Notes: generated by a model not told the origin, from the letters alone. Counted from the stretch's first letter, positions 50,731 through 59,709 are shown. The stretch is DNA of 64,000 bases from Asanoa siamensis (GCF_016862555.1 NZ_BONE01000026.1:41348-105347); one strand, 5' to 3'. Program-made: numbers and translations.

Positions 50731-51468
50731 ATGTGGGAAGGTTCGCTGCTGTTCGACACCGTGTCGCACGAGACCGTCGTCGTGGTCACAGCACGGGGCA
50801 CGCTGAACGGCACCACGTCGAGCGCCCTGAGCGGCGTCCTGCGGAAGCGCCTCGCCGGCCATCCCGACGCCCTGGTGCTCGACCTGGCGGCCGTGGCCGT
50901 CGAGGACCGGGCATCCCTGTTGGTCCTCACCGCGGTGGCCCGGCAGGCAAGCCTGTGGCCGGCCGTGCCGTTCGCCGTCGTCGAGTCCCGCCCCGAGGTG
51001 GTTCGGTCGATGCACCGTCTGGGAATCCCGCGGTCGCTCGCGCTGATCCCCAGCGTCGCGGCGGCGCTGGAGGTGATCGACCAGGGTGGGGCGCGACCGA
51101 GCGTACGCGAGGTTCTGCCGCCGATCAGCGGCGCGGCCCGGCACGCCCGCACCGTCGTGACCGGGGCGTGCCTGGAGTGGGGTTTCGCCGACCTCGTGGG
51201 CCCGGCCTGCGCGGTTGTGACCGAGTTCGTCGCCAACGCGACGCGGCACGCCGGCACGACGATGACCCTGCGGATCTCACGCCGGAGCCGCTGGCTGCTG
51301 CTGGCGGTCGAGGACGGCGGCACCGGCGTGCCCGAGGCACTGCCCATGCCGGGCGCGGACGACGGCGGCAACGGGCGTGGCCTGGCGCTCGTCGACGCGC
51401 TCAGCCACCGCTGGGGCTGGCTCCCGAGCGACTCGGGCAAGGTCGTCTGGGCGGTCCTGGGGGTCTGA
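50731..51468 (+). CDS. STAS - HATPase fusion (RsbV-like plus RsbW-like)
   Basis: 245 residues. The N-terminal STAS domain (about 5-110) has DALVLDLAAVAVEDRASLLV. The usual phospho-acceptor Ser in the D-S-S/T-G position is absent (D-R-A). The C-terminal Bergerat ATPase domain (about 125-245) has the N-box VTEFVANATRHAG, VEDGGTGVP and NGRGLALVDALSHRWGW, as in RsbW/SpoIIAB kinases. An antagonist fused to an anti-sigma kinase suggests self-inhibition or a ligand-set switch. It is 88 bp upstream of a sigma factor that carries its own STAS domain. Confidence 0.85.
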   Translation: MWEGSLLFDTVSHETVVVVTARGTLNGTTSSALSGVLRKRLAGHPDALVLDLAAVAVEDRASLLVLTAVARQASLWPAVPFAVVESRPEVVRSMHRLGIPRSLALIPSVAAALEVIDQGGARPSVREVLPPISGAARHARTVVTGACLEWGFADLVGPACAVVTEFVANATRHAGTTMTLRISRRSRWLLLAVEDGGTGVPEALPMPGADDGGNGRGLALVDALSHRWGWLPSDSGKVVWAVLGV

Positions 51469-51556
51469 GCGCCTCTGTAAAGCGCCCTCGAACGCGAGTA
51501 CTCGGCGGCCGGGCGGGTAGGTGCGGTAACAGCGCCCGAGGAGGAGGAGGAACCGC

Positions 51557-52732
51557 ATGGCCTTCCACGCGCCCGACGGTTGCGGGCGGACATCGACGCA
51601 GCCGGCCCTCGACGATCTCGCCCGCGACTACGCGCAGGCGCGGGAGTCCGGCCGCGACGTCGAGGCCCGGCGGGCGCTGCTCTGGGAGCAGGCACTGCCG
51701 ATGGCCGACCGGCTGGCCCGGTGGTTCGACCACCGCGGCGAGCCGCTCGAGGACTTGCGGCAGGTCGCCCGGATGGGGATGGTCAAGGCTGTCAACGGCC
51801 TCGAGGCCGATCGAGGATCCTTCACCGGGTACGCCGCGACGACCGTGCGCGGTGAGCTGCGGCGCCATTTCCGGGACGCGTGCTGGGACACGCACGTGCC
51901 CCGCGGTGTCCAGGAGCTGATGCTCGAGGTGTCCAGGGCGATCGACGACCTGACGTACGAGCTGGCCCGCGCGCCCACCCGGGCCGAGCTCGCCGACCAT
52001 CTGCGGGTGTCGCCGGACGATCTCGAGCTGGCCCTGCGTGCCCGGCAGGCCTACCGGGCGCGGTCGCTGAACCGGCCCGCCGGCCCCGCCGACGACGAGC
52101 AGTCCGAAGAGGTCGGCGACCTGATCGGCGGACCGGACCACGACCTGGAGCAGGTCGACGACATCCAAACGGTGCGCCTGCTGATCACCCGCCTGCCGGC
52201 CCGCGAGCAGGAGATCCTCGCCCTGCGGTTCTACGGAAACCAGAGCCAGGCACAGATCGCGGCGGCGACCGGGATCTCGCAGATGCACGTGTCCAGGCTG
52301 CTGTCCCGGGCGCTGGAGTGGCTGCGCGGCGGGTTGCTGGGCGACACCCCGGTGCCCTACCCGGGTGCGGGCGACGAGCGCCAGGACGGCGGCACGCTGC
52401 GGATCGCGGTCAGAAACGACGACGGCACGGCCCGGATCGCGGTCCGCGGCGAGGTCGACCACGACAACGTCGACGAGCTGCGGCCCACCCTGATCTTCTG
52501 CGCGCGCACGGCGCGCCGTGGTGTGACGGTCGACCTGCGGGAGGTGCCGTTCGTCGACGCGGCCGCGATCGCGGCGCTCGCCGACGCCTACCGGGTCGCC
52601 TGGCGGCGCGGCACCCGGCTCACCCTGGCCAACGCGGGCCGCACGGTGGCGCGCTCGCTGGCCATCGCCGGGCTCGCCCCGCTGCTGACCCGCGAGCAGC
52701 CCGTCGCGCCGCGGCAGCGGGCGCGTCCCTGA
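51557..52732 (+). CDS. SigB/SigF-family sigma factor fused to a C-terminal STAS domain
   Basis: 391 residues. Sigma region 2 is at about 45-110 (ADRLARWFDHRGEPLEDLRQ then VARMGMVKAVNGLEADRG), region 3 at about 112-185 (AIDDLTYELARAPTRAELAD) and region 4 at about 205-262 (LPAREQEILALRFYGNQSQA; ISQMHVSRLLSRALEWL). Residues about 280-385 form a STAS domain (RIAVRGEVDHDNVDELRPTL; VTVDLREVPFVDAAAIAALA), whose phospho-site Ser is Ala. SigB-family factors are normally separate from their STAS antagonists. ATG 51557 has GAGGAGGAGGAA just upstream. Confidence 0.88.
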   Translation: MAFHAPDGCGRTSTQPALDDLARDYAQARESGRDVEARRALLWEQALPMADRLARWFDHRGEPLEDLRQVARMGMVKAVNGLEADRGSFTGYAATTVRGELRRHFRDACWDTHVPRGVQELMLEVSRAIDDLTYELARAPTRAELADHLRVSPDDLELALRARQAYRARSLNRPAGPADDEQSEEVGDLIGGPDHDLEQVDDIQTVRLLITRLPAREQEILALRFYGNQSQAQIAAATGISQMHVSRLLSRALEWLRGGLLGDTPVPYPGAGDERQDGGTLRIAVRNDDGTARIAVRGEVDHDNVDELRPTLIFCARTARRGVTVDLREVPFVDAAAIAALADAYRVAWRRGTRLTLANAGRTVARSLAIAGLAPLLTREQPVAPRQRARP

Positions 52733-52800
52733 CCGCTTCAGCCGGGCACAGCTCCCCGGTGTCGGCGAGCTGCCGGGCCACCGCTGACAGCCTTGAATGT

Positions 52801-52881
52801 CCTAGGTTCTGTTTCGTATCCGGGGTCGAGGCGAGGCGGAGTCCAGCCGCAGCCCGGCTCCAGATACGAACAGAACCTAGG
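52801..52881. repeat. 20-bp inverted repeat around a 42-bp loop
   Basis: Left arm 52801-52820 and right arm 52863-52881 are complementary apart from one extra T in the left arm (20 against 19 bases), starting CCTAGGTTCTG and ending CAGAACCTAGG. The loop itself can pair internally (GGAGTCC ... GGCTCC). It spans the gap between the sigma factor and the convergent SARP gene, covering the SARP stop codon at 52877. It is either a strong bidirectional terminator or a small palindromic mobile repeat; there is no open frame inside. Confidence 0.75.
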
Positions 52882-55828
52882 CGAGTGCGGCCGCGGCGTG
52901 CTGCTCCAGCAGCTCGTATCCGAACTCCCGGCAGATCCGCAGTGCGTGGGCGGCGTACTCGCGGGCCCGCTGCGCCTCCTGCCGGCTGTGGGCCCGGGCC
53001 AGGCCGATCAGGGCCTGCGCCTCCGCGTGCCGGGCGCCGTCGCCGCGGGCCAGCGCCAGGACCTGGCGCAGGTGGGCGATGGCCAGGTCGGTGTCGCCGG
53101 CGACGAGGTCGAGCTCGCCCTGCGCGATCAGGGCGTGCGCCTCGACCCACCGGTCGCCGACCTCCCGCGCGAGGTCCACGGCCCGCGTGGCCAGGTCCCG
53201 GGCGACGGCGGTGTCGCCGACCGCGTTGTGTGCGCCGGCCAGGAGCCGTAGCGTGTCGGCCTCACAGCTGCGCGCCCCGAGCCGCCGGTGGGTGTCCAGC
53301 GCGGTGGTGAGATAGTCCAGCGCCTCCCGGTGCCGGCCCAGCAGCAGGTGGGCCTCGCCGAGGCAGCCGTGCGCGGTGCCCTGCCCGTGCCACTGCCCGA
53401 CGGTGCCCTCCAACTCGATGACGGCCCGGCAGTGGGCGACGGCCTCGGGCAGGCGGCCCTGCTGGAGGCGGATGTTGCCGAGGTTGGCGAGGCGGGCGAG
53501 CTGACCGGCCGGCCGCCCGATGCGGGTGTCGATGTCGAGCGCCTCGATGGTGTGGCGGGCCGCCCGGTCGAGGTCGCCCGTCTCGAAGGCGACGTGCGCG
53601 AGGTTGCTCAGCGCGCTCGTCTGGCCCTCCGCCCACCCCGCGACGCGCGCGTGGTCGAGCGCGTGACCGAAGTCGTCGAGCGCCGCACCGTACCGGCTCG
53701 CCGCGAGCAGCACCGTGGCCCGGCTCAGGTGGGCGGCGGCCAGGCCCCACGGGTTGCCGTCGGCCCGCGCGTGGGCCACGGCGGCCTCGGTGACGGGCAG
53801 CCAGGCCGCCGACGGTGCGGTGAAGTCGAGGTGCCAGCGCAACAGGTCGGTGAGGCGCCAGGCGGCCTCGCGGTGGGCGGGGCCGGCCGTCATGATCGCC
53901 GCGATCATGTTGTCGCGCTCGGACTCGACCCAGTCCAGCGCGTCCTCCGGATCGATCCCGTCACCGGGATGGCGGGACGCGTACGGTAGCCGCACGACGT
54001 GCGGGTAGAGCCGGGTGGCGGCACGGTCCATCGTGGACAGGTAGTAGCCGTGGAGGCGGTCGAGCGCGGCGTCCTGGTCGGTGTCCTCGATGCGCGACCG
54101 GCGCCGGGCGTACAGCCGCACCAGGTCGTGCCAGCGGTAGCGCCCGTGCCCCGCGGGTTCCAGGAGGTGGGTGCGGGCCAGGGTGTCGAGCAGCGTCTCG
54201 ACCTCGGCGACCGGGGCGGCGGCGAGGGCGGCGGCGCCGGCCGGCGTGACCGTGTCACCCGGTGCCACGCCGAGCAGCCGGAACAGGCGACGGGCCGCGG
54301 GCGGGTGGGCGTCGTACGACAGGTCGAAGGCGGTCGCGGCGGCGGTCGCCGGATCGCCCGGCACGGCCAGCGCCTCCAGCCGGTCGGTCGCGGCGAGCCG
54401 CTCGTTGTAGCGGGCGAGCGGCACCGACCGGGCGCGGACGTTCGCCGCCGCGACGCGGATGGCCAGCGGCAGGTTCCCGCACAGCCGGGCCAGCTCGGCG
54501 CGGTCGGCGGGCGCGGCGCCCGGCAGCAGGGTGCCCAGCAACGTGCCGGCTTCGGCCCGGGCGAGGACGCCCAACCGGATCGCGGCGGCGCCCTCGCGCG
54601 CGGTGAGGCCGCGGAGCTGGTCCCGGCTGGTCACCACGGCCATGCACCCGGGGCCGGCGGGCAGCAGCGGGCGGACCTGGTCGGCGGCGGCGGCGTTGTC
54701 GAGGATCACCAGGATGCGGCGCGCCGCGGTGATGCTGCGGTAGAGCCCGACCGCGTCGTCGAGGTCGGTCGGAATCTCACCGGCCGGAACGCCGAGGGCC
54801 TGCAGGAAGTGGGCGACCGCGGTCGCCGGCGGCACCGGCGGGAACGGGGAGCTGCCGCGCAGGTCCAGGTGGAGCCGGCCGTCGGGGAACCGGTCACCGG
54901 CGGCGTGTCCCCAGCGCACGGCGAGGGCGGTCTTGCCGACGCCGGCCAGGCCGGTGATGACGACGGGCGGCACGGGGCGGCGGGCGGCGAGGGCGTCGAG
55001 GGCCGCGAGCTGCTCGTGCCGGCCGGCGAAGTCGGCGACGGCCGCCGGGAGCTGGGCCGGGGTGACGGCCGCGACCGTCGGTGCCGCCAGCGTCCGGTCG
55101 TCGGTGAGCACGGCGTGCTCCAGGTCGCGCAGCTCGGGGCCCGGCTCGATGCCGATCTCGGTGACCAGCGCCTGCCGGACGGCGCGGTAGGCCTCCAGTG
55201 CCTCCGCCCGGCGGCCGCAGCGGTACAGGGTGATCATCAGGAGGTGGCACAACCGCTCGCGTAACGGCTGTTCCCGCACCAGTGCGGCGAGCTCCTCGAC
55301 GATCTCCGCGTGCTGGCCGAGGCGCAGCCGGGCGGCGAGCTGCTCCTCCCGCGCGGCCAGCCGGAGCTGTTCGACGCGGGCCGCCTCGGCGGTGACGGTG
55401 GCCGTGGCGGGCACGTCCGCGAACGCGGGACCGTGCCACAGGGCCAGGGCGGCGGAGAGCTGCCGGGCCGCGTCGGCCGTCCGGCCCTCGGCCGCGTACC
55501 GCTTCCCGGTGCGGGTCAACCGCTCGAACACCGCGATGTCGACCGCGTCGTCCTCGGTCACCAGCTCGTAGCCCGCCGCGCGGCTGACGAGGGTGCCGGC
55601 GCCGCCGCCGCGCAGGAGGTGCCGCAGTCGCATGACGTAGCCGTTGACGGCACTGGCCGCCGTGCGGGTGGGCCGCTCCCCCCAGATCTCGTCGACCAGC
55701 CGGTCGCGCGGCACCGGCCCGCGGTGTGCGATCAGCACCGCCAGGACGATGCGCTGATGTGGCGCGGTGATCGGTGCCCATGCCGCGCCGTCCCAGACCC
55801 GCATGGGTCCCAGCGCCCGTATCCGCAC
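52877..55828 (-). CDS. SARP/AfsR family transcriptional regulator (winged helix - BTAD - NB-ARC - TPR)
   Basis: 983 residues. The OmpR-type winged helix (1 to about 95) reads HQRIVLAVLIAHRGPVPRDR, LVDEIWGERPTRTAASAVNG and YVMRLRHLL. The bacterial transcription activation domain is at about 98-243 (AADAARQLSA-like segments, ITLYRCGRRAEALEAYRAVR). The NB-ARC ATPase has Walker A TGLAGVGKTALAV near 295 and LVILDNAAAADQVRPLL. C-terminal TPRs cover about 650-980. Such regulators are phosphorylated by Ser/Thr kinases and activate genes through 11-bp-spaced heptamers. A site of that form sits between it and the divergent SGNH gene. Confidence 0.93.
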   Translation of the reverse strand: MRIRALGPMRVWDGAAWAPITAPHQRIVLAVLIAHRGPVPRDRLVDEIWGERPTRTAASAVNGYVMRLRHLLRGGGAGTLVSRAAGYELVTEDDAVDIAVFERLTRTGKRYAAEGRTADAARQLSAALALWHGPAFADVPATATVTAEAARVEQLRLAAREEQLAARLRLGQHAEIVEELAALVREQPLRERLCHLLMITLYRCGRRAEALEAYRAVRQALVTEIGIEPGPELRDLEHAVLTDDRTLAAPTVAAVTPAQLPAAVADFAGRHEQLAALDALAARRPVPPVVITGLAGVGKTALAVRWGHAAGDRFPDGRLHLDLRGSSPFPPVPPATAVAHFLQALGVPAGEIPTDLDDAVGLYRSITAARRILVILDNAAAADQVRPLLPAGPGCMAVVTSRDQLRGLTAREGAAAIRLGVLARAEAGTLLGTLLPGAAPADRAELARLCGNLPLAIRVAAANVRARSVPLARYNERLAATDRLEALAVPGDPATAAATAFDLSYDAHPPAARRLFRLLGVAPGDTVTPAGAAALAAAPVAEVETLLDTLARTHLLEPAGHGRYRWHDLVRLYARRRSRIEDTDQDAALDRLHGYYLSTMDRAATRLYPHVVRLPYASRHPGDGIDPEDALDWVESERDNMIAAIMTAGPAHREAAWRLTDLLRWHLDFTAPSAAWLPVTEAAVAHARADGNPWGLAAAHLSRATVLLAASRYGAALDDFGHALDHARVAGWAEGQTSALSNLAHVAFETGDLDRAARHTIEALDIDTRIGRPAGQLARLANLGNIRLQQGRLPEAVAHCRAVIELEGTVGQWHGQGTAHGCLGEAHLLLGRHREALDYLTTALDTHRRLGARSCEADTLRLLAGAHNAVGDTAVARDLATRAVDLAREVGDRWVEAHALIAQGELDLVAGDTDLAIAHLRQVLALARGDGARHAEAQALIGLARAHSRQEAQRAREYAAHALRICREFGYELLEQHAAAALA

Positions 55829-55851
55829 TGCCCGGTCCCATCGCCCTATCG

Positions 55852-55875
55852 GGGATACATCGACGAGATTATCCC
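55852..55875. promoter_or_regulatory. inverted repeat near the SARP start
   Basis: GGGATA (55852-55857) and TATCCC (55870-55875) with a 12-bp spacer, beginning 24 bp upstream of the SARP start codon. It may be an operator acting on the SARP promoter. Short arms, so chance is possible. Confidence 0.35.
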
Positions 55876-55908
55876 TCGCCCCGGACCGCGGCGCGACCGG
55901 TGCGCGCC

Positions 55909-55951
55909 TTCATCGCGGCTTCATCGCCGCATCATCGCCCCCGGTTAGCTT
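55909..55951 (+). promoter_or_regulatory. SARP-type binding box and promoter of the SGNH hydrolase gene
   Basis: Heptamers TTCATCG (55909-55915), TTCATCG (55920-55926) and ATCATCG (55931-55937) recur every 11 bp with 4-bp spacers. TAGCTT at 55946-55951 lies 8 bp downstream, where the -10 box of a SARP-activated promoter is expected. The divergent gene encodes a SARP. This is the textbook arrangement; the regulator-site match itself is inference. Confidence 0.7.
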
Positions 55952-55998
55952 CCGCGAGGCGGGCGCCGGGGCTCGCACGGACCACAAAGGAGTGTGCG

Positions 55999-58005
55999 AT
56001 GGTGAGGTCTTCCGCCTGGGGCGAGACGTCCGCAGGGCCGCCACCGCCCGAGCCACCGAAGGCGCGGCCGCGGCACACGGCGCTGGTCGCCGGGTCTGCC
56101 GCGGTCCTGCTGGTGATCGCCACCGCCGTCGCCTGGCCGACGGTCGAGCCGACACCGGCGCCGGCCGAGGTGCGCGCGGAACAGGTGCGGCTGGCCGCGG
56201 CGGGGCGGCCCTGCACGCGCGAGATCGCGGGCGCCGACTGGGTGCTCAACCCGTGCGTACCCGAAGGTGACGCACTGCCCGCGTTCATCCAGGACGAGAT
56301 CGGCCGGCGGTACGCGGGTGCGGCGGTCGACTGCACCGCGGAACCGAGCGATCCCCCGTCGAGCGCGTCGCCGACCGCGACGACCGGGCCCGTGGAGCCG
56401 ACGGCGACGGCGCTGCTGCTGCGTCAGGTGCTGGGCACGGTCGCCACGCCCACCGCGCCGCACCCGACGGCCACCTCGTCACCCGAGCCGTCCGACAGTC
56501 CGTGCCCGTCGGGCAGCACCGGGCCGTCCGGCAGCGCCAGCCCGTCCGGCAGCGCGAGTCCATCCGGCAGTGCGAGCCCGAGCGCCGATCCGTCCGAGAG
56601 CGCGAGCCCGTCCGCGAGCCCCAGCGCCGACCCGTCCGACAGCGCGAGCCCGTCCGGCAGCGCCGACCCTTCGGGCAGCGCCAGCCCGTCCGGCAGCGCC
56701 GACCCCTCGGGCAGCGCCAGCCCGTCCGGCAGCGCCGACCCGTCCGGCAGCGCCAGCCCGTCCGGCAGCGCCGACCCGTCCGGCAGCGCCGGCCCGTCGG
56801 AGAGCGGTGACCCGTCGCCGACCGATCCGCAGACGCCGCCGGGCGATCCGGGCAATCCGCCGGATCCCGGCCCGCCGAACCCGCCGAACCCGACCGGGTG
56901 CCCCGCGCTGCTCGGCCCCGAGGACTACGAGGAGGTGCTGGAGGAGGCGAAGAGCGACCGGGTCGACTGCCGGGACGTCAGCAAGATCCCGAACCGCGAC
57001 GCCGCGACGGTGCTGGTCGCGACCGGCGACTCGGTCACATCCGCGCACCTGCAGTTGCGGTCGAGCGACAAGACCTGCGGGCACGTCTCCCAGGACCACC
57101 GCGGTCACCCTGGGAACAACGGCTTCTTCTCGTACGTCGGCCGCTACTTCAACGCGAACAAGAACATCGTCGACTACTACAACTTCGCCCGGACCGGCTA
57201 CTCGACCGGCCAGATCATCGGCGCGGGAGCCAACGACGTCGACGCCTGCGGGTTCCCGTGGGGCCGCAACTCCTCGCCGCTGTCCATGGCCGAGGCCGAG
57301 GTCGTCAAGGCCAAGGAGGCCGGCCACGACGCCTACTTCGTCAGCACCGGCGGCATCAACGACACCAACTGGACCGACGTGCTGCGGTCGCTGGCCTTCT
57401 GCCGCGGGCTGGAGTTCGTCGCGGAGCGGCTGAGCCTGCACGTCAACTGGGCCAACCCGCACGGGAAGGAGGGCATCTTCACCGGGGGTGGCGGGTGCGT
57501 GCTCACGTTGCACAACCCGATCACGAACAAGGACACCAACCTGTCGGCCACCGTGCCGCGCTTCAACGGCCCGGACCTCTTCGCGGCGATCGGCGCCAAC
57601 GCCAGTTCGATCGTCAACACCATGCTCGACGCCGGCGCCGACAAGGTGGTCTGGATGCTCTACTACGACATCGTCCCGGCGGTCACCGACGCGGGCACCG
57701 TGGCCGAGCTGATGATCCGCGCCCAGCTGCCCGACTGGATCGCGGACCGCGTACCCAACCTCGGACCCCGCATGTCGGCTCTGATCGACCCGCTCTGGAT
57801 CGGCCAGGCCCGGGCGGTGATGAGCGCCATCAACACCAACATCATCTTCAGCATGCCGCTGCACGACAACCTGCGGGTGGTCGCGGCGCCGGACCTGGCG
57901 CGGGTCGAGATGCAGGAGACCGGCGTCAGCGGGTCACCGCATCCGAACGCGGCGGGACACGACCGGCTCGCCCAGCGGCTCGCCGCCGGTTTCGCCGGTC
58001 CGTGA
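55999..58005 (+). CDS. membrane-anchored or secreted SGNH/GDSL hydrolase with Ser/Pro/Gly/Asp repeat linker
   Basis: 668 residues. A single hydrophobic helix at about 27-46 (ALVAGSAAVLLVIATAVAW) acts as anchor or uncleaved signal. A long low-complexity stretch (about 172-270) consists of PSGSASPSGSADPSGSA-like repeats, then a Pro-rich segment. The SGNH domain (about 300-668) has the Ser motif VATGDSVTSAH (about 343), Asn in GGINDTNW (about 450) and the end motif SPHPNAAGHDRL (about 646). It is predicted to cleave an ester on a polymer or lipid outside the cell. ATG 55999 has AAAGGAG upstream. Confidence 0.88.
   Translation: MVRSSAWGETSAGPPPPEPPKARPRHTALVAGSAAVLLVIATAVAWPTVEPTPAPAEVRAEQVRLAAAGRPCTREIAGADWVLNPCVPEGDALPAFIQDEIGRRYAGAAVDCTAEPSDPPSSASPTATTGPVEPTATALLLRQVLGTVATPTAPHPTATSSPEPSDSPCPSGSTGPSGSASPSGSASPSGSASPSADPSESASPSASPSADPSDSASPSGSADPSGSASPSGSADPSGSASPSGSADPSGSASPSGSADPSGSAGPSESGDPSPTDPQTPPGDPGNPPDPGPPNPPNPTGCPALLGPEDYEEVLEEAKSDRVDCRDVSKIPNRDAATVLVATGDSVTSAHLQLRSSDKTCGHVSQDHRGHPGNNGFFSYVGRYFNANKNIVDYYNFARTGYSTGQIIGAGANDVDACGFPWGRNSSPLSMAEAEVVKAKEAGHDAYFVSTGGINDTNWTDVLRSLAFCRGLEFVAERLSLHVNWANPHGKEGIFTGGGGCVLTLHNPITNKDTNLSATVPRFNGPDLFAAIGANASSIVNTMLDAGADKVVWMLYYDIVPAVTDAGTVAELMIRAQLPDWIADRVPNLGPRMSALIDPLWIGQARAVMSAINTNIIFSMPLHDNLRVVAAPDLARVEMQETGVSGSPHPNAAGHDRLAQRLAAGFAGP
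56514..56810 (+). repeat. coding tandem repeats (12- to 36-bp units) in the SGNH hydrolase
   Basis: Units such as CCGTCCGGCAGCGCC recur many times, encoding Pro-Ser-Gly-Ser-Ala with alternating Ser-Pro, Asp-Pro. They form the extended linker between membrane anchor and catalytic domain. The codons are nearly identical between units, so recent expansion by slippage or recombination is likely, and copy number should vary among relatives. Confidence 0.85.
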
Positions 58006-58094
58006 CGCCCGCGGCCGGCCGGCGGCAGCGCGACCGCCGGCCAGGCCGCTGTCGGTGCCCCGGGCCACCTGTGCGGCGGCCCGGGGCGTTTGTG

Positions 58095-59573
58095 TCACGC
58101 CGGGAGGGTCCAGCGTTGGTTGGCGGCGCCGACGCAGTCCCAGATGTGGATCTGGGTGCCGTCGGCCGTGCCGTTGGCCGCTACGTCCAGGCAGCGGCCC
58201 GACTGCGGGTTGACCAGCGATCCGTTGGCCTGCGGGGTCCAGCGTTGCGCGCCCGTGCCGTTGCAGGTCCAGAGCTGGACCAGCGTGCCGTTGGCCGTGC
58301 CGCTGGAGCGTACGTCCAGGCACTTGCCCAGCGCCCGGAGCGTGCCGTCGGTGCCGACCGTCCAGCGCTGGGCCCCCGTACCGTTGCAGGTCCAGATCTG
58401 GATCTTCGTGCCGTCGGCCGTGCCGCTGGCGTTGACGTCCAAACACTTGCCCGTCGCGGCGCTGACGATCTGGCCGGTCCGGCCGCCGCCCGTGCCGCCC
58501 GGGATCGAGACGCCGAAGCGCTGCTGCGCCTTCTCGAAGCCGGCGAAGCCGAAGCCGGAGCCCGCGACCCGCGTCGTGGTGCCACGCGCTGTCACGGTGC
58601 CGTCGCCGCGGTCGAGGTAGACCGGCCCGCCGCTGTCACCGGGCCGCGCCGCGATCTGGCCGTCCGTCTGCGTCGCCTCCCACAGCCGCTGCGAGTCGGT
58701 GCCCTCGAACCGCACCTGCAGGTTGCAGATCTGCCCGCCGACCGAGTTGGCGCTGGTGTAACCGGACTGGCACAGCCGCTCCCCCACGAACGGCGCGCCG
58801 GCGCCGGTGACCGTGAGCTGCTGGTTGCTGTTGCCGCCGCCGACGTAGATGCGGTTGCTCGCCGCGGTGGTCGGGATGACCAGCACGTCGTACGTGTTGT
58901 CGTCGCCGCCGATGTTCCCGATGAACTCGCCGGCGCCGTCGGTGATGCGGTTGCCCGGGTTGCCGCAGTGGCCGGCGGTGAGGACGGCCGGGCCGCTCGG
59001 GGTGTTGACGCCGTAGCCGCCCGTGCAGGCCGCGCCGATGCTGGTGTTGACGATCCGCGCGCCGCCGGACCAGGGCGCCGCGTCGTCGCCGCGGGAGACG
59101 GGCGCGAGGCGCGGTTCGACGCTGTAGGTGACCGGGACGGCGCTGGTCGTGCGCAGGGTGCTCGGGCGGTCCAGCTTCACGATGAGGCCGGATCCGTCGG
59201 GGCGGGCCTTGATGCCGTGGAAGGCCGGGTCGCCACCGAGTCGCGCCTCGATGGTGGCGGAGGCGGCCAGAAGCTCCACTTTGGAGTACGCGGCGGCGGC
59301 GACGCGTACCGGTGCGGTTCTGGATGCCCGGGCGATGGCGGCGCGGACCCCGTCGGGGACGGCGCCCTTCCACCAGACCGTCACGGATCTCTCCTCGAGG
59401 ACGATGGAGGAGAGCCCGTCGGCGCCGGCGGCGGCAGTGCGGACCGTGGTGGCGGCGTCGATCAGGGGAAGCTGGGTTATGGCGGGGTTCTCGGCGCCGT
59501 GCGCCGGCACGCCGGGTCCGAGGACCAGGGTGACGGCGAGGGCGGCAAGGCCCGCGGTGCGTGGGACGCGCAT
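58095..59573 (-). CDS. secreted trypsin-like serine protease (S1, streptogrisin type) with ricin B lectin domain
   Basis: 492 residues. The signal peptide (1 to about 27) ends PAHGA and a propeptide of about 140 residues follows. The protease domain has His in LTAGHCGN (about 201), Asp in NTYDVLVI (about 226) and Ser in ARPGDSGGP (about 311), plus Cys pairs as in streptogrisins. A Gly-rich linker joins it to a ricin-type trefoil (about 368-492) with three repeats of CLDV ... QRW. It probably cleaves proteins bound to carbohydrate surfaces. Monocistronic; AAGGAG before ATG 59573. Confidence 0.93.
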   Translation of the reverse strand: MRVPRTAGLAALAVTLVLGPGVPAHGAENPAITQLPLIDAATTVRTAAAGADGLSSIVLEERSVTVWWKGAVPDGVRAAIARASRTAPVRVAAAAYSKVELLAASATIEARLGGDPAFHGIKARPDGSGLIVKLDRPSTLRTTSAVPVTYSVEPRLAPVSRGDDAAPWSGGARIVNTSIGAACTGGYGVNTPSGPAVLTAGHCGNPGNRITDGAGEFIGNIGGDDNTYDVLVIPTTAASNRIYVGGGNSNQQLTVTGAGAPFVGERLCQSGYTSANSVGGQICNLQVRFEGTDSQRLWEATQTDGQIAARPGDSGGPVYLDRGDGTVTARGTTTRVAGSGFGFAGFEKAQQRFGVSIPGGTGGGRTGQIVSAATGKCLDVNASGTADGTKIQIWTCNGTGAQRWTVGTDGTLRALGKCLDVRSSGTANGTLVQLWTCNGTGAQRWTPQANGSLVNPQSGRCLDVAANGTADGTQIHIWDCVGAANQRWTLPA

Positions 59574-59709
59574 GGTGGACTCGCTCCTTCGGCGGAGGGG
59601 ACGGTGAGCGGCCGCTGTGCCGGTCTTTGTCGCACCACCGCGCCGTCGGGGGCAAGGCCCGGAATTCCGCCGCTTGACCGCCTTTCCGCGGCGCCCTATG
59701 GTGCGGCCG

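Noticed and set aside
58565..58590. CGTGGTGCCACG in the protease gene as a further ribbon-helix-helix site
   Set aside because: It lies in strongly constrained coding sequence, lacks the 10-bp arms, and is probably chance.
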